Notes: generated by a model from the letters alone, not told the origin. DNA of 64,000 bases from Hymenobacter lapidiphilus (GCF_003417065.2 NZ_QVLT01000004.1:144861-208860), one strand, 5' to 3'; counted from the first letter of the stretch, positions 35,466-44,989 are shown. Program-made: numbers and translations.

Positions 35466-35638
35466 TCTGCCCACCGTAGCGGCCGTGAAGGCCTAATCAC
35501 TCTTCTCGCCGTTTGGCACCCGCACCGATATTACTACTTGCTCAATGAGTGCGAATGACTGGCCGTACTCGACTATCTGAAGGCAGAAAACGCCTACTTT
35601 GACCAGCAGATTGCCCCAGTGAAGGTTCTGGAGCAGTA
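35466..35638 (+). pseudogene. Relic of an S9 peptidase (oligopeptidase B-like) N-terminal region
   Basis: This stretch matches the start of the intact peptidase gene at about 36812-36990. Shared blocks include TAGCGGCCGTGAAGGCC versus TAGCGGCCGTTAAGGCC, CTCGACTATCTGAAGGCAG versus ATCGACTATCTGAAGGCTG, and GAAAACGCCTACTT. The relic has in-frame stops (TAA and TGA) and a TAA soon after GTTCTGGAGCAG. It ends where the similarity stops, so only about 60 codons remain. It points to a former tandem duplicate or a gene replaced by the membrane protein at 35672. Confidence 0.85.
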
Positions 35639-35671
35639 ATTGGCTGCGTTAAGAAAGGACGGCGGCTGGTT

Positions 35672-36523
35672 TTAGGATTTTAGGAGGCCGGTGGCGGGGC
35701 GGTTCAGCCGGTTGTAGCCGTAGGCCACCAGCAGCACGAACAGGCCCGCCGACACGCTCAGTAGCACATTGTAGTACTTGGGGGCCGTTAGCGAGAGGCG
35801 GATGATGACTGTTGCCAGGGCAAACGAGGAGTAGCGGAACAAGTGTAGGTACAGGGTGCTGTAGCGCAGGGAAATAATCAGAATCAGGATGTCAGTGAAA
35901 ATCAGAATCGTGTAGAAGCGGCCCAGCAGACTGTGGTACTGGCCGTAGTAAACGAAATTGGCCAGCGAGTAGAGGCCGGTGGCCAGAAAAGCGAACAGCA
36001 GCAGCGAGGCAACCAGCTTTTTGAGACGCACGAAATCCTGCTGCTCCTCAACCGAGCTGGTAATGCGGGTGTGGTGTTGGATGCGGTAGAAGAGACCAAT
36101 GATAAGGAAGATGGCCACTGCCCCCAGCGCATCGGTGAGAATGGGCAGCAATTCGAGCAGGATGGCCGTGTCCCAGGCCAGTTCCACCGGCAGATGGCCC
36201 AACTCCTTGAACGACTCGCGCAATAGAATCAGCGAAACCACTTCGAACTGCTTGCCCACCGAATCGGCCACCGAGCGCGAGAGCGTGAAGATGAGGCTGG
36301 TTATTTCGCTTATCAGCAACACGCTAAAAGCTAGCTCCACGGCGTAGAACCGCCTCACTGGATAGTTTAGTATGCCATAGTAACTGAGCAGACTGATAAT
36401 CATACCCCCCACGAAGGCCACGATAACTAAGTTACTCGTCAGCTTGGCGGCCCGTAGCGAATGCCATTTACGCTCCGTCGTGTCGTACCAAGTAAGCCAG
36501 TTTTGCGGATACTTTTCGAGCAT
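35672..36523 (-). CDS. Hypothetical membrane protein
   Basis: 283 residues with about seven hydrophobic helices. A short charged N-terminal region (MLEKYPQNWLTWYDTTERKW) precedes the first helix. No known family is recognised. It sits between the peptidase relic and the intact peptidase, in the opposite orientation, as if inserted between two former copies. Its codon use is slightly less GC-rich than its neighbours. Confidence 0.65.
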   Translation of the reverse strand: MLEKYPQNWLTWYDTTERKWHSLRAAKLTSNLVIVAFVGGMIISLLSYYGILNYPVRRFYAVELAFSVLLISEITSLIFTLSRSVADSVGKQFEVVSLILLRESFKELGHLPVELAWDTAILLELLPILTDALGAVAIFLIIGLFYRIQHHTRITSSVEEQQDFVRLKKLVASLLLFAFLATGLYSLANFVYYGQYHSLLGRFYTILIFTDILILIISLRYSTLYLHLFRYSSFALATVIIRLSLTAPKYYNVLLSVSAGLFVLLVAYGYNRLNRPATGLLKS

Positions 36524-36607
36524 GAGTAGGGGGAATGACGACGGGTTGACGCTGTATTTCAGCTTCCTACCTCACTAAATAAACCAGGCAGTACCTTCAT
36601 AAGTTAA

Positions 36608-38848
36608 ATGGCCGCCCTGCCTGCGGCCGCTCCGCCCGCAAACTCACTGAATCCGTGGTTTAGCGGTACTTTGGCTGGCCACAGAGTGGTGGTATCCTTA
36701 CTTCTTGTCTGCTCCGCCACGAAGCATTCGTCGTTACCGCTGCCTGCCGGGCTTCTGCTGTATTTCGCGCTACCCACCGTACAGGCCCAAACTCCTGCCT
36801 TCTTTATGTCTCGCCCCCCCATAGCGGCCGTTAAGGCCCACGCGCTCGTCTCGCCCTTTGGCACTCGTACCGATAACTACTACTGGCTCAATGAGCGCGA
36901 AAACCCGGTAGTAATCGACTATCTGAAGGCTGAAAACGCCTACTTCGACCAGCAGATGGCGCCCGCCAAAGAACTGGAAGAACGGCTGTTTCAGGAGATG
37001 AAGGGCCGCATCCGCGAGCAGGACGAGTCGGTGCCCTACCGCGACAATGGGTATTACTACTACGTGCGCTTCGTGGAGGGCGGCGAGTACCCGGTACACT
37101 GCCGCAGGCCGGGTAGCCTGGAGGCGTCGGAGGAAGTGCTGCTTGATGGCAACGCGCTGAGCGCGAGCCACGAGTATTACCACATCGGCGGGCTCGAAGT
37201 AAGCGACGACAACCGCACGCTGGCCTATTCGGAGGACGTGGTAAGCCGCCGCCTCTACACGCTACGCTTCCGCGACCTGCAAACCGGGCAGCTGTACCCC
37301 GAAGAAATTGCCAACACCAGCGGCAGCGCCGTGTGGGCCACCGATAACCAGACCGTCTTCTACACCCGCAAAGACCCCGACACACTGCTCGACTACCAGC
37401 TCTGGCGCCACACGCTGGGCACCGACCCGGCCACCGACGAGCTGGTGTATGAGGAAGCCGACGCGGCATTTTACCTGCACGTGAGCCGCTCCAAGTCGCG
37501 CGAGTACGTGCTGCTGAACATCGGCAGCACGATGTCGGCGGAGGTGCGCTACCTACGGGCCGATGAGCCGCGGGCGGAGCTACAGGTGTTTCTGGCCCGC
37601 GAGGAAGACCACCTGTACGAAGTGGAGCACTTCGGCCCCGATTTTTACGTGCTTTCCAACGACGAAGCGCCCAATTTCCAGCTGCTGAAAACGCCCGTGG
37701 CCGACACCGCCAAAGCTGCCTGGCAGGTGGTAATTGCGCACCGGGCGGAGGTGTTTCTGGAGAACATGGAGCTGTTTCGGGAGTACCTGGTGCTGGGCGA
37801 GCGGCACGATGGGCTGCTGCGGCTGCGCGTTATCCGCTGGGCCGATGGGCAGGAGCACTACCTCAATTTTGGCGAGCCCACCTACACGGCCGCCATCAGC
37901 ATCAACCCCGAGTTCGATACGCCGGTGCTGCGCTACGGCTACTCCTCGCTCACTACGCCCACGTCCACCTTCGACTACGACATGGCCACCCGCGCCAAAA
38001 CGCTGCTCAAGGAGCAAACCGTGCTCGGCAGCTTCCGCAAGGAAGACTACGTGACGGAGCGCCAGTACGCCCCGGCCGCCGACGGCACGCTGATTCCGCT
38101 GTCCATCGTGTACCGCAAGGGCTTTGCGCGCGACGGCAACGCGCCGTTGCTGCAGTACGCCTACGGCTCGTATGGCCTCTCGATGGACGCCACCTTCAGC
38201 GCCAGCCGGCTGAGCTTGCTGGACCGGGGTTTTGCCTACGTCATCTGCCACATTCGGGGCGGGCAGGAACTGGGCCGGCAGTGGTACGAGGGCGGCAAGA
38301 AGCTGCGTAAGATGAACACCTTCACCGATTTCACCGACTGCTCGCAGTACCTCATCAGCGAGCAATATACCTCGGCCGATAAGCTGTTTGCACTGGGCGG
38401 CTCGGCCGGCGGGCTGCTGATGGGGGCCGTGCTCAACCTACACCCCGAGCTGTACAAGGGCGTGGTGGCCGCCGTGCCCTTTGTGGATGTGGTAACGACT
38501 ATGCTCGACGAGAGTATTCCGCTGACGACCGGCGAGTACGACGAGTGGGGCAACCCCAACCAGCAGGAGTTCTACGACTACATGCTTTCGTACTCGCCCT
38601 ACGACAACGTGCGCGCCCAGGCCTACCCCAATCTGCTCGTGACTACCGGCCTGCACGACTCGCAGGTGCAGTATTTCGAGCCCGCCAAGTGGGTAGCCAA
38701 ACTACGGGCCAACAAAACCGACGATAACCTGTTGCTGCTGCACACCGACCTGAGCGCCGGCCACGGCGGGGCCTCGGGCCGCTTCCAAAGCCTGCGCGAC
38801 ACTGCCCGGCATTTCGCCTTTATGCTCATGCTATTGGGCGAACGGTAG
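36608..38848 (+). CDS. S9 family prolyl oligopeptidase (oligopeptidase B-like)
   Basis: 746 residues in the longest form. A seven-bladed propeller (about 110-480) is followed by an alpha/beta-hydrolase domain. The triad is Ser599 in GGSAGGLLMG, Asp684 in GLHDSQVQYFEP and His719 in AGHGGASGR. It cleaves peptides after basic residues if it follows oligopeptidase B. The first 38 or so residues do not look coding; a signal-peptide-like stretch, KHSSLPLPAGLLLYFALPTV followed by QAQ, begins at an ACG codon (36719) where an ATG would be expected. The true start may be that site or MSRPPIAAVKAHA (about 36806). Thus secretion is uncertain. Confidence 0.9.
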   Translation: MAALPAAAPPANSLNPWFSGTLAGHRVVVSLLLVCSATKHSSLPLPAGLLLYFALPTVQAQTPAFFMSRPPIAAVKAHALVSPFGTRTDNYYWLNERENPVVIDYLKAENAYFDQQMAPAKELEERLFQEMKGRIREQDESVPYRDNGYYYYVRFVEGGEYPVHCRRPGSLEASEEVLLDGNALSASHEYYHIGGLEVSDDNRTLAYSEDVVSRRLYTLRFRDLQTGQLYPEEIANTSGSAVWATDNQTVFYTRKDPDTLLDYQLWRHTLGTDPATDELVYEEADAAFYLHVSRSKSREYVLLNIGSTMSAEVRYLRADEPRAELQVFLAREEDHLYEVEHFGPDFYVLSNDEAPNFQLLKTPVADTAKAAWQVVIAHRAEVFLENMELFREYLVLGERHDGLLRLRVIRWADGQEHYLNFGEPTYTAAISINPEFDTPVLRYGYSSLTTPTSTFDYDMATRAKTLLKEQTVLGSFRKEDYVTERQYAPAADGTLIPLSIVYRKGFARDGNAPLLQYAYGSYGLSMDATFSASRLSLLDRGFAYVICHIRGGQELGRQWYEGGKKLRKMNTFTDFTDCSQYLISEQYTSADKLFALGGSAGGLLMGAVLNLHPELYKGVVAAVPFVDVVTTMLDESIPLTTGEYDEWGNPNQQEFYDYMLSYSPYDNVRAQAYPNLLVTTGLHDSQVQYFEPAKWVAKLRANKTDDNLLLLHTDLSAGHGGASGRFQSLRDTARHFAFMLMLLGER

Positions 38849-38856
38849 GGGAGTAA

Positions 38857-38903
38857 ATGCACGCAGGTTAGTCAGCGGCCAGCGAAGAATAACCTGCGTG
38901 CAT
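38857..38903 (+). terminator. Hairpin after the S9 peptidase gene
   Basis: ATGCACGCAGGTTA (38857-38870) is exactly mirrored at 38890-38903. There is no T run, so it is a repeat or a weak terminator. Confidence 0.55.
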
Positions 38904-39028
38904 CCAATTGAGCATCACTACCGACTACCACAAAATATTCCCGGCCCGCCGTGCCACTTGCCGCGCAAAGTTGTGTCTGTGGCACAGGTCGGCGGGTTTA
39001 GCGGCGGCTGATTTTTCTGGATTTTAGA

Positions 39029-41554
39029 ATGAAGAAAATTGTACTGCTGCTGGCTCTGAGCGGCACGGCCGCCACGGGGCTGGCCCAGGTGCCAACCGGC
39101 TCCGGCCGCCCCGCCGGGCAGGCGCAGGCCGAACCCGGTAACGGCCGCGTTACCGGCACCATTATCGATGCTGCCACCAAGCAGCCGGTTCCCTACGCTA
39201 CGGTGGTGTTGCTGAGCCCCGCCACCGGCAAGGCCGTCGATGGTACTTCGGCCGATGATAACGGCAAGTTCAGCATCCCGCGGCTGCGGGCGGGCACCTA
39301 CACGGTGCAGGTCAGCTTCATCGGCTACAAGAACTTCGAGAAGCCCGGTGTCGTCATCACCGATGCCGGCAACGCTGTAAACCTGGGTAGTCTCTCCATC
39401 GAAAGCACGGCCCAGGCCCTGAAGGAAGTGGTAGTAGAAGGCCAGCGCGCTCTGATTGAGGAGAAGGTTGACCGCACGGTGTACAACGCCGAAAAGGACG
39501 AAACCACCCGCGGCGGCGACGCCACCGACGTGCTGCGCCGCGTGCCGCTGCTGAGCGTCGACCTCGATGGCAACGTGAGTCTGCGCGGCTCCAGCAACAT
39601 CCGGGTGCTCATCAACAACCGCCCGTCCACCATCTCGGCCAACAGTATTGCTGATGCGCTGAAGCAGATTCCGGCCGACCAGATCAAGAGCGTGGAGGTG
39701 ATTACCTCGCCCTCGGCCAAGTACGATGCCGAAGGCTCGGGCGGCATCATCAACATCGTCACCAAGCAAAACAACCTGCGCGGCTTCACGCTCGACACCC
39801 GCATAAGCGCCGGCTCGCGTAGCAGCAACCTGGGCCTGAGCGCGGCCTACCGCACCGGCAAAATGGGCTTCTCGTTCAACGCCGGGGGCCGTGGCCAGTA
39901 CAACACGCCCGGCCGCTTCGAGAACGAGCAGCTCAGCTACCGCCTACCGGCCAACAACGACCCCGCCAACCGCACGGTCGTCAGCCGCTCGGTGCAGCAG
40001 GCCGATACGCGCCAGAACAACGTGTTCGCGCGCTATTCGCTGGGCTGGGACTACGAGATCAACAAGTTCAACTTCGTGGCTGCCTCGGTGCAAATCGGCC
40101 AGCGCGACGGTACCAGCTATCAGGACAACCTGCGCTCAAGCACCACGTTTTTCCGCACCGACGGGGACACGGTGATCAACAGCCTGCGCGACGTGAAGGT
40201 GCTCGATAACTCCATTACGCTCGACGCCACGCTCAGCTACACCCGCACCTTCGAGAAGCCGCGCCAGGAGTTCAGTGTGCTGGGACAGTACAGCCGCAAC
40301 GTGCGCACCAACAACTTCACCAACGCCATCCGCGAGGGGCAGGGTTCGGGCGATTTTCTGCGCAACGTCAACGATAGCTACAACGAGGAATACACGCTGC
40401 AGGCCGACTACGTAACGCCCATCAAGGAAAACCAGATTCTCGAATTCGGGGCCAAGGACATCATCCGCCGCGTGAACAGCGACTATACCACGCTGCTCAA
40501 CGGGCAACCCCAGGCCGGTCGGGGCCTTTCGAACATCTTCACCTACGACCAGAACGTGGCCGCCGCTTACGCCGCCTACACGCTCACGCTGCTGAAGAAC
40601 TACACCTTCAAGCCCGGCGTCCGCTACGAGTACACCACCATCAACGCCGACTTCAAAACCGAGCGGGCGGCCTCCATTCCGTCATATGGGGTACTGGTGC
40701 CCAGCCTGAACCTCTCGCGCAAGCTGGCCAACGGTAACCTGCTGAAAGCCGCTTACAACCGCCGGATTCAGCGGCCGTCGCTGCAGTTCCTCAACCCCAA
40801 CCGCCAAGCATCCAACCCGCTCAACGTCACTATCGGTAACCCCGAGCTGCGGCCCGAGTACACCAACAACTACGAGCTGGCCTACAACACGTTTGTTAAA
40901 CAGACTTCGCTCAACTTCTCGGTGTTTGCGCGCAATACCACCGGCTCCATCCAGCCGGTGCGCACCACCAACCTCGACACCATTATCACGCGTTTCGATA
41001 ACATCGGCACCGAAAACGCCTACGGGGGCAGCCTGAGTGCCAATGTCAACATCAACAAGAAGTTCACCCTCAGCGGCGGCACCGACGTGTTCTATGCCGT
41101 ACTCGATAACAACTCGGCCAACCCCGTGCTGGCCGCCAGCAACTCAGGCTGGGTAGCCAGCGGCCGCCTCAACGCCACCTACACCTTCGAGAATGGCTGG
41201 GGCTTCCAGAGCTTCGCGTTTTACCGCGGCCGGCAGGTGCAGTTGCAGGGCTACCAGGGCGGTTTCGGCATTTATAGCCTGAGTGTGAAAAAGGACTTCG
41301 CCGAAAAGCGCGGCTCGTTCGGCATCGGAGCCGACAACTTCTTCACGCCCGAGTTCAAAATCCGCAGCCGCGTCGAGTCGCCGGTGCTCGACCAGAACAG
41401 CGTGAACGTGCTGCGCCGGGCCGGCGTCCGCGTCAACCTGAGCTACCGCATTGGCAAGCTCACCACCGAGCAGCCCCGCCGCCGCCGTCGCGCCATCAGC
41501 AACGACGACCTGAAGGAAGGCGGCACTACCCCCGATGCGGGCGGCCAGCAGTAA
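39029..41554 (+). CDS. TonB-linked outer-membrane beta-barrel protein
   Basis: 841 residues. A signal peptide (MKKIVLLLALSGTAATGLAQ) precedes a carboxypeptidase-regulatory-like beta-sandwich (about 45-125, GTIIDAATKQPVPYATVVLL). A plug domain follows (about 130-235; DVLRRVPLLSVDLDGNVSLR, IKSVEVITSPSAKYDAEGSG, IINIVTKQN). The rest is a barrel with many alternating aromatic strands. This matches the OMP_b-brl_3-type outer-membrane receptor common in Bacteroidota. No SusD-like partner follows, so the substrate is open. The C-terminus is long and basic (RRRRRAISNDD), unlike a typical final strand. Confidence 0.92.
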   Translation: MKKIVLLLALSGTAATGLAQVPTGSGRPAGQAQAEPGNGRVTGTIIDAATKQPVPYATVVLLSPATGKAVDGTSADDNGKFSIPRLRAGTYTVQVSFIGYKNFEKPGVVITDAGNAVNLGSLSIESTAQALKEVVVEGQRALIEEKVDRTVYNAEKDETTRGGDATDVLRRVPLLSVDLDGNVSLRGSSNIRVLINNRPSTISANSIADALKQIPADQIKSVEVITSPSAKYDAEGSGGIINIVTKQNNLRGFTLDTRISAGSRSSNLGLSAAYRTGKMGFSFNAGGRGQYNTPGRFENEQLSYRLPANNDPANRTVVSRSVQQADTRQNNVFARYSLGWDYEINKFNFVAASVQIGQRDGTSYQDNLRSSTTFFRTDGDTVINSLRDVKVLDNSITLDATLSYTRTFEKPRQEFSVLGQYSRNVRTNNFTNAIREGQGSGDFLRNVNDSYNEEYTLQADYVTPIKENQILEFGAKDIIRRVNSDYTTLLNGQPQAGRGLSNIFTYDQNVAAAYAAYTLTLLKNYTFKPGVRYEYTTINADFKTERAASIPSYGVLVPSLNLSRKLANGNLLKAAYNRRIQRPSLQFLNPNRQASNPLNVTIGNPELRPEYTNNYELAYNTFVKQTSLNFSVFARNTTGSIQPVRTTNLDTIITRFDNIGTENAYGGSLSANVNINKKFTLSGGTDVFYAVLDNNSANPVLAASNSGWVASGRLNATYTFENGWGFQSFAFYRGRQVQLQGYQGGFGIYSLSVKKDFAEKRGSFGIGADNFFTPEFKIRSRVESPVLDQNSVNVLRRAGVRVNLSYRIGKLTTEQPRRRRRAISNDDLKEGGTTPDAGGQQ

Positions 41555-41568
41555 GCAACTCTGTCATA

Positions 41569-41644
41569 CTGATGCAAAAGGAATCCGGGTCAGGTCATCG
41601 AACTACATTGTTCAATGGCCTGACCCGGATTCCTTTTGCATCAG
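41569..41644. repeat. Perfect 26-bp inverted repeat
   Basis: Arms at 41569-41594 and 41619-41644 (CTGATGCAAAAGGAATCCGG and following), with a 24-nt loop. It lies between the barrel gene and the small leftward gene, so it may terminate both. Confidence 0.85.
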
Positions 41645-41655
41645 AATTGCAGCTT

Positions 41656-41859
41656 CTACTTCTCCCGCAGGCTATCGGGTACGGGGCCGCGCTTTAACTG
41701 GCTGAGCTTGTTCTGAAGCTGGAAGGTGACAATCTCGCAGTCCTGGAATTTCTGCTCGGCCCGTTTCAAAGCCGTTTCGGTATTGTTCAGGCGCTGGTAG
41801 AGGAACAGGATGAGGCCGAGCGCAACCAACAGCGCCGCCAGGGGAAGGTATTTTTTCAT
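41656..41859 (-). CDS. Small membrane-anchored coiled-coil protein
   Basis: 67 residues. One N-terminal helix (YLPLAALLVALGLILFLYQR) precedes a charged helical tail with heptad-like spacing (LNNTETALKRAEQKFQDCEI). No family is recognised. A real membrane helix and sensible codon use support it, though its size leaves doubt. Confidence 0.55.
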   Translation of the reverse strand: MKKYLPLAALLVALGLILFLYQRLNNTETALKRAEQKFQDCEIVTFQLQNKLSQLKRGPVPDSLREK

Positions 41860-41946
41860 GGAGAGAAATAGCGAGGTACTTGCTCACAGCCTGATTGACT
41901 CAGGCGAGCAGTAGATGAACAATCAAAAGTACGTTCTGATCATCGA

Positions 41947-41980
41947 AAAGGCCCCGCCGTGTAACCACGGCGGGGCCTTT
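41947..41980 (-). terminator. Terminator after the E2 gene
   Basis: AAAGGCCCCGCCGTG (41947-41961) and CACGGCGGGGCCTTT (41966-41980) form a 15-bp perfect stem with a TAAC loop. It lies 25 nt past the E2 stop. Confidence 0.9.
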
Positions 41981-42004
41981 CGCATACATTCTGAGCCCTA
42001 AGCC

Positions 42005-43378
42005 CTAAATGCTCGTGTTGGGGTCGAACTGCTCCAGGTAGTCGGCCACGCGGCGCACGAACATGCCGCCGAGCGAACCGTCGACCACGCGGTGGTCGTA
42101 GCTGTGGCTCAGGAACATGAAGTGGCGCACGCCAATCAGGTCGCCCTGGGGCGTTTCAATCACGGCCGGCTTCTTCTTGATAGCGCCCACGGCCATGATG
42201 GCCACCTGGGGCTGCATGATGATGGGCGTACCCATCACGTTGCCAAACGAGCCGACATTGGACACGGTGTAGGTGCCGCCTTCCAGGTCTTCGGGCTTGA
42301 GCTTGTTGGCCCGGGCGCGGTTAGCCAAGTCGTTCATCTTCTTGCTCAGGCCATTGAGGTTGAGCTGGTCGGCGTTGTGAATAACCGGCACGATGAGGTT
42401 GCCCGAGGGCAGGGCCACGGCCACCCCAATGTTGATGTCGCGCTTCTTGATGATGTAGTCGCCGTCAATGGAGACGTTGATGAGCGGGAAATCCTGGATG
42501 GCGCGGGCAATGGCCTGGATGAATATGGGCGTGAAGGTCAGGTTCTCGCCCTCGCGCTTCTTGTAGGCATCCTTGTGCTTGTTGCGCCAGTTCACGATGT
42601 CGGTCACGTCGGCCTCCACGAAGCTCGTTACGTGGGGCGAAATGCGTTTCGAGTCCACCATGCGCTGGGCAATCATCTTGCGCATGCGGTCCATCTCAAT
42701 CAGCTCCTGCCCACCGCTGATGGAAGGCACGGCCTTGGTGGCGGCCGCGGCCTGCGGCTTAACAGCAGTAGCGGCTGGTGCTGGTGCGGCAGCCTGGGTA
42801 GCGGCTGGGGCCGGAGTAGCAGTGGCCGAAGCGGCTTGCTGGCCCAAAGGCTGCTTGCCGCCGGAGACGTAGTCGAGGATGTCTTTCTTGGTTACGCGAC
42901 CCTCACTGCCCGTGCCGGGCAGGTATTCGAGGTCGCTCATGCTGATGCCTTCCTCGCGGGCGATGCTGAGCACCAGCGGCGAATAGAAGCGGCCGGCCTG
43001 GGGCTGGGCCGTACCGGCAGCCGGGGCCGTTTCGGCCGGCACGTGGGGCACCTTGGCGGCAGCGGTAGCCGCGCCATTGTCGGACGCAGCTGGTGCGGCG
43101 GGGGCAGCGGCTGGAGCCGGAGCGCCGGCGTTGGCGGCATCGGTTTCAATCACGGCGATGGGCGCACCCACAGCTACAACCTGGCCTTCCTCCACCAGAA
43201 TCTCCTGCAGAATACCCGCGTGCAGGGCCGGAACTTCGGTATCAACCTTGTCGGTGGCCACTTCCAGCACCGATTCGTCCTGCTCGATGGCGTCGCCAAC
43301 TTGTTTGAGCCATTTGAGAACGGTGCCTTCCATGATGGATTCGCCCATCTTGGGCATCGTCATTTCCATTCGTGCCAT
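42005..43378 (-). CDS. 2-oxo acid dehydrogenase E2 acyltransferase
   Basis: 457 residues from MARMEMTMPKMGESIMEG (43378). A lipoyl domain (lipoylated Lys44 in VATDKVDTEV) is followed by an Ala/Pro-rich linker, an E3/E1-binding domain (about 140-180, SPLVLSIAREEGISM, GSEGRVTKKDIL), a second Ala/Pro linker and the catalytic domain with the SYDHRVVDGSLGG motif (His429, Asp433). It transfers an acyl group to CoA. E1 and E3 genes are not adjacent, so pyruvate, 2-oxoglutarate and branched-chain substrates cannot be told apart; the RMRKMIAQRMVDSKRISPHV region resembles branched-chain types. Confidence 0.9.
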   Translation of the reverse strand: MARMEMTMPKMGESIMEGTVLKWLKQVGDAIEQDESVLEVATDKVDTEVPALHAGILQEILVEEGQVVAVGAPIAVIETDAANAGAPAPAAAPAAPAASDNGAATAAAKVPHVPAETAPAAGTAQPQAGRFYSPLVLSIAREEGISMSDLEYLPGTGSEGRVTKKDILDYVSGGKQPLGQQAASATATPAPAATQAAAPAPAATAVKPQAAAATKAVPSISGGQELIEMDRMRKMIAQRMVDSKRISPHVTSFVEADVTDIVNWRNKHKDAYKKREGENLTFTPIFIQAIARAIQDFPLINVSIDGDYIIKKRDINIGVAVALPSGNLIVPVIHNADQLNLNGLSKKMNDLANRARANKLKPEDLEGGTYTVSNVGSFGNVMGTPIIMQPQVAIMAVGAIKKKPAVIETPQGDLIGVRHFMFLSHSYDHRVVDGSLGGMFVRRVADYLEQFDPNTSI

Positions 43379-43423
43379 GCGGTCGGGGTAATATAAAGGT
43401 GGGTGGGGTGGGGTATGGTGGTG

Positions 43424-43431
43424 CAAAGGTA
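43424..43431 (-). promoter_or_regulatory. Predicted -7 box of the E2 gene
   Basis: TACCTTTG on the minus strand fits TAnnTTTG, 45 nt upstream of the ATG at 43378. Confidence 0.55.
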
Positions 43432-43467
43432 ACCAGAACTCGCAATGCGGGGAACGGATAAATAAGA

Positions 43468-43577
43468 GAACGTCATGCTGAGCGAAGCGGAGCGCAGTCG
43501 AAGCATCTCTACCACTTCGTTATAATGGTAAATTCAACGAAGCGGTAGAGATGCTTCGACAAGCTCAGCATGACGTA
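43468..43577. repeat. Inverted repeat, GAACGTCAT family, AGCATCTCTACC type
   Basis: ACGTCATGCTGAGC (43470-43483) pairs with GCTCAGCATGACGT (43563-43576). The inner GTCGAAGCATCTCTACC (43497-43513) pairs with 43544-43560. It lies upstream of the E2 gene and past the cinA stop. Confidence 0.9.
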
Positions 43578-43588
43578 CCCTTGCTAAC

Positions 43589-44845
43589 TCACTCCTGCAC
43601 CCCGCCCGGCAGGCTCAGCCGCAGCAGGTTCAGGGCGGTGGTGGCGGTGAACTCCAGGTTGAGCTGGCGGCCGCGGTCGAAGCTGATTTGCTTCGTGACG
43701 GTGCGGTGGGCGTCGGCGTAGGCCACGCAAATGGTGCCCACGGGCTTGGCGGGCGTGCCGCCGTCGGGGCCGGCCACGCCACTGGTGGCCAGGGCCACAT
43801 CCACGCCCAGACGGCGGCGCAGGCCCTGGGCCATTTCGGCTACCACGGCTTCGCTCACGGCGCCGTGGGCGGCCAGGGTTTCGGCCTGCACGCCGAGTTC
43901 CTGCATTTTCAGCTCATTGGAATACGCCACGATGCTGCCCTGGTAGTAGCGCGAGGCGCCCGGCACGTTGGTGAGGCGGTGGGCCAGCAGGCCGCCAGTG
44001 CAGCTTTCGGCCGTGCCCACCGTCAGGCCGCGCTCCAGCAAAAGCTGGCCCACTACTTCTTCCAGCTTGATTTCGCCTTCGGCAAAAATGTGGGTGCCCA
44101 GCAGGCGGCGCAGTTCGGGCAGCAGAGCCTCCATGCGGGTGCGCAGGTGGGGCTGGCCGTCGTCCTGGCCCGTCAGGCGCAAGCGCACGCCGCCCAGCGA
44201 GGGCAGATAGGCCAGCTTCACGTAGGACGGCAAAGCGTTTTCCCAGTCCTCAATTTGCTGGGCCAGAAACGACTCGCCCAGGCCTACGGTCTGCACCACT
44301 AGGTGCTCGATGGCAGGCGTCTGGAAGTGGGCCCGCAGGCGCGGCAGCACCTCGTGGGTCATCAGGTACTTCATCTCGTGGGGTACGCCGGGCATGCTCA
44401 CGAATACCACGCCGCCGTCCTCGAACCACATACCGGGCGCCGTGCCCACGGCGTTATGCAGCACCTGGCAGTTGGCCGGTACCATGGCCTGTTGGCGGTT
44501 TACTTCCAGCATGGGCCGCTGGTAGCGGGCAAAAATGCCCTCTACATGGCGCAGCACGCTTTCGTCGAGTACCAGCTCGGCGCCGAAGTAGCGGGCCAGC
44601 ACGTGCTTGGTCAGATCGTCTTTGGTGGGGCCCAGGCCGCCGGTCATCAGCACCACGCGGGCCCGCTGCCGGGCCTGGTCGAGGGTGGAAACAATTTCGT
44701 CGGCCCGGTCAGATACGCTCGTAATCTGGCGCACGCGCAGGCCCAGTTTGCCCAGCTCCTGACCCATAAAGGCCGAATTTGTATCGATAACCTGCCCGTA
44801 GAGCAGCTCATCGCCAATGGTCATAATCTCAACATCGGGCACCAT
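43589..44845 (-). CDS. cinA: CinA family nicotinamide-nucleotide amidohydrolase
   Basis: 418 residues from MVPDVEIMTIGDELLYGQV (44845); the frame is open to 44908 without family-like sequence. The N-terminal MoCF-like (COG1058) domain has MTGGLGPTKDDLTK. The C-terminal domain has VGTAESCTGGLLAHRLTNVP and ATSGVAGPDGGTPAKPVGTI, typical of the NMN deamidase/PncC region. It takes part in pyridine nucleotide repair and salvage. The full two-domain form is present. The single gene ends against a dispersed inverted repeat. Confidence 0.94.
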   Translation of the reverse strand: MVPDVEIMTIGDELLYGQVIDTNSAFMGQELGKLGLRVRQITSVSDRADEIVSTLDQARQRARVVLMTGGLGPTKDDLTKHVLARYFGAELVLDESVLRHVEGIFARYQRPMLEVNRQQAMVPANCQVLHNAVGTAPGMWFEDGGVVFVSMPGVPHEMKYLMTHEVLPRLRAHFQTPAIEHLVVQTVGLGESFLAQQIEDWENALPSYVKLAYLPSLGGVRLRLTGQDDGQPHLRTRMEALLPELRRLLGTHIFAEGEIKLEEVVGQLLLERGLTVGTAESCTGGLLAHRLTNVPGASRYYQGSIVAYSNELKMQELGVQAETLAAHGAVSEAVVAEMAQGLRRRLGVDVALATSGVAGPDGGTPAKPVGTICVAYADAHRTVTKQISFDRGRQLNLEFTATTALNLLRLSLPGGVQE

Positions 44846-44981
44846 AAGGAAGGGGTTAATCAGGGAACGGGCAAAACTTAAGTGGGGTAGGGCGAAGGTA
44901 GCGGACAAACCAGAACATTGCCGGCGCTTAAAGTCCGGGGGCAGTGCCTGGGTTTTGCTTTTTTGCTTTATCAGCTGACGT

Positions 44982-44989
44982 TAAGTTTG
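44982..44989 (+). promoter_or_regulatory. Predicted promoter of the DUF4197 gene
   Basis: TAAGTTTG fits the -7 TAnnTTTG box, and a TTTG at 44962-44965 lies at a -33-like distance. The ATG is at 45035. Confidence 0.6.

Noticed and set aside
42092..43396. 434-codon open frame opposite the E2 gene
   Set aside because: Gly/His-rich antisense shadow, no recognisable domain.
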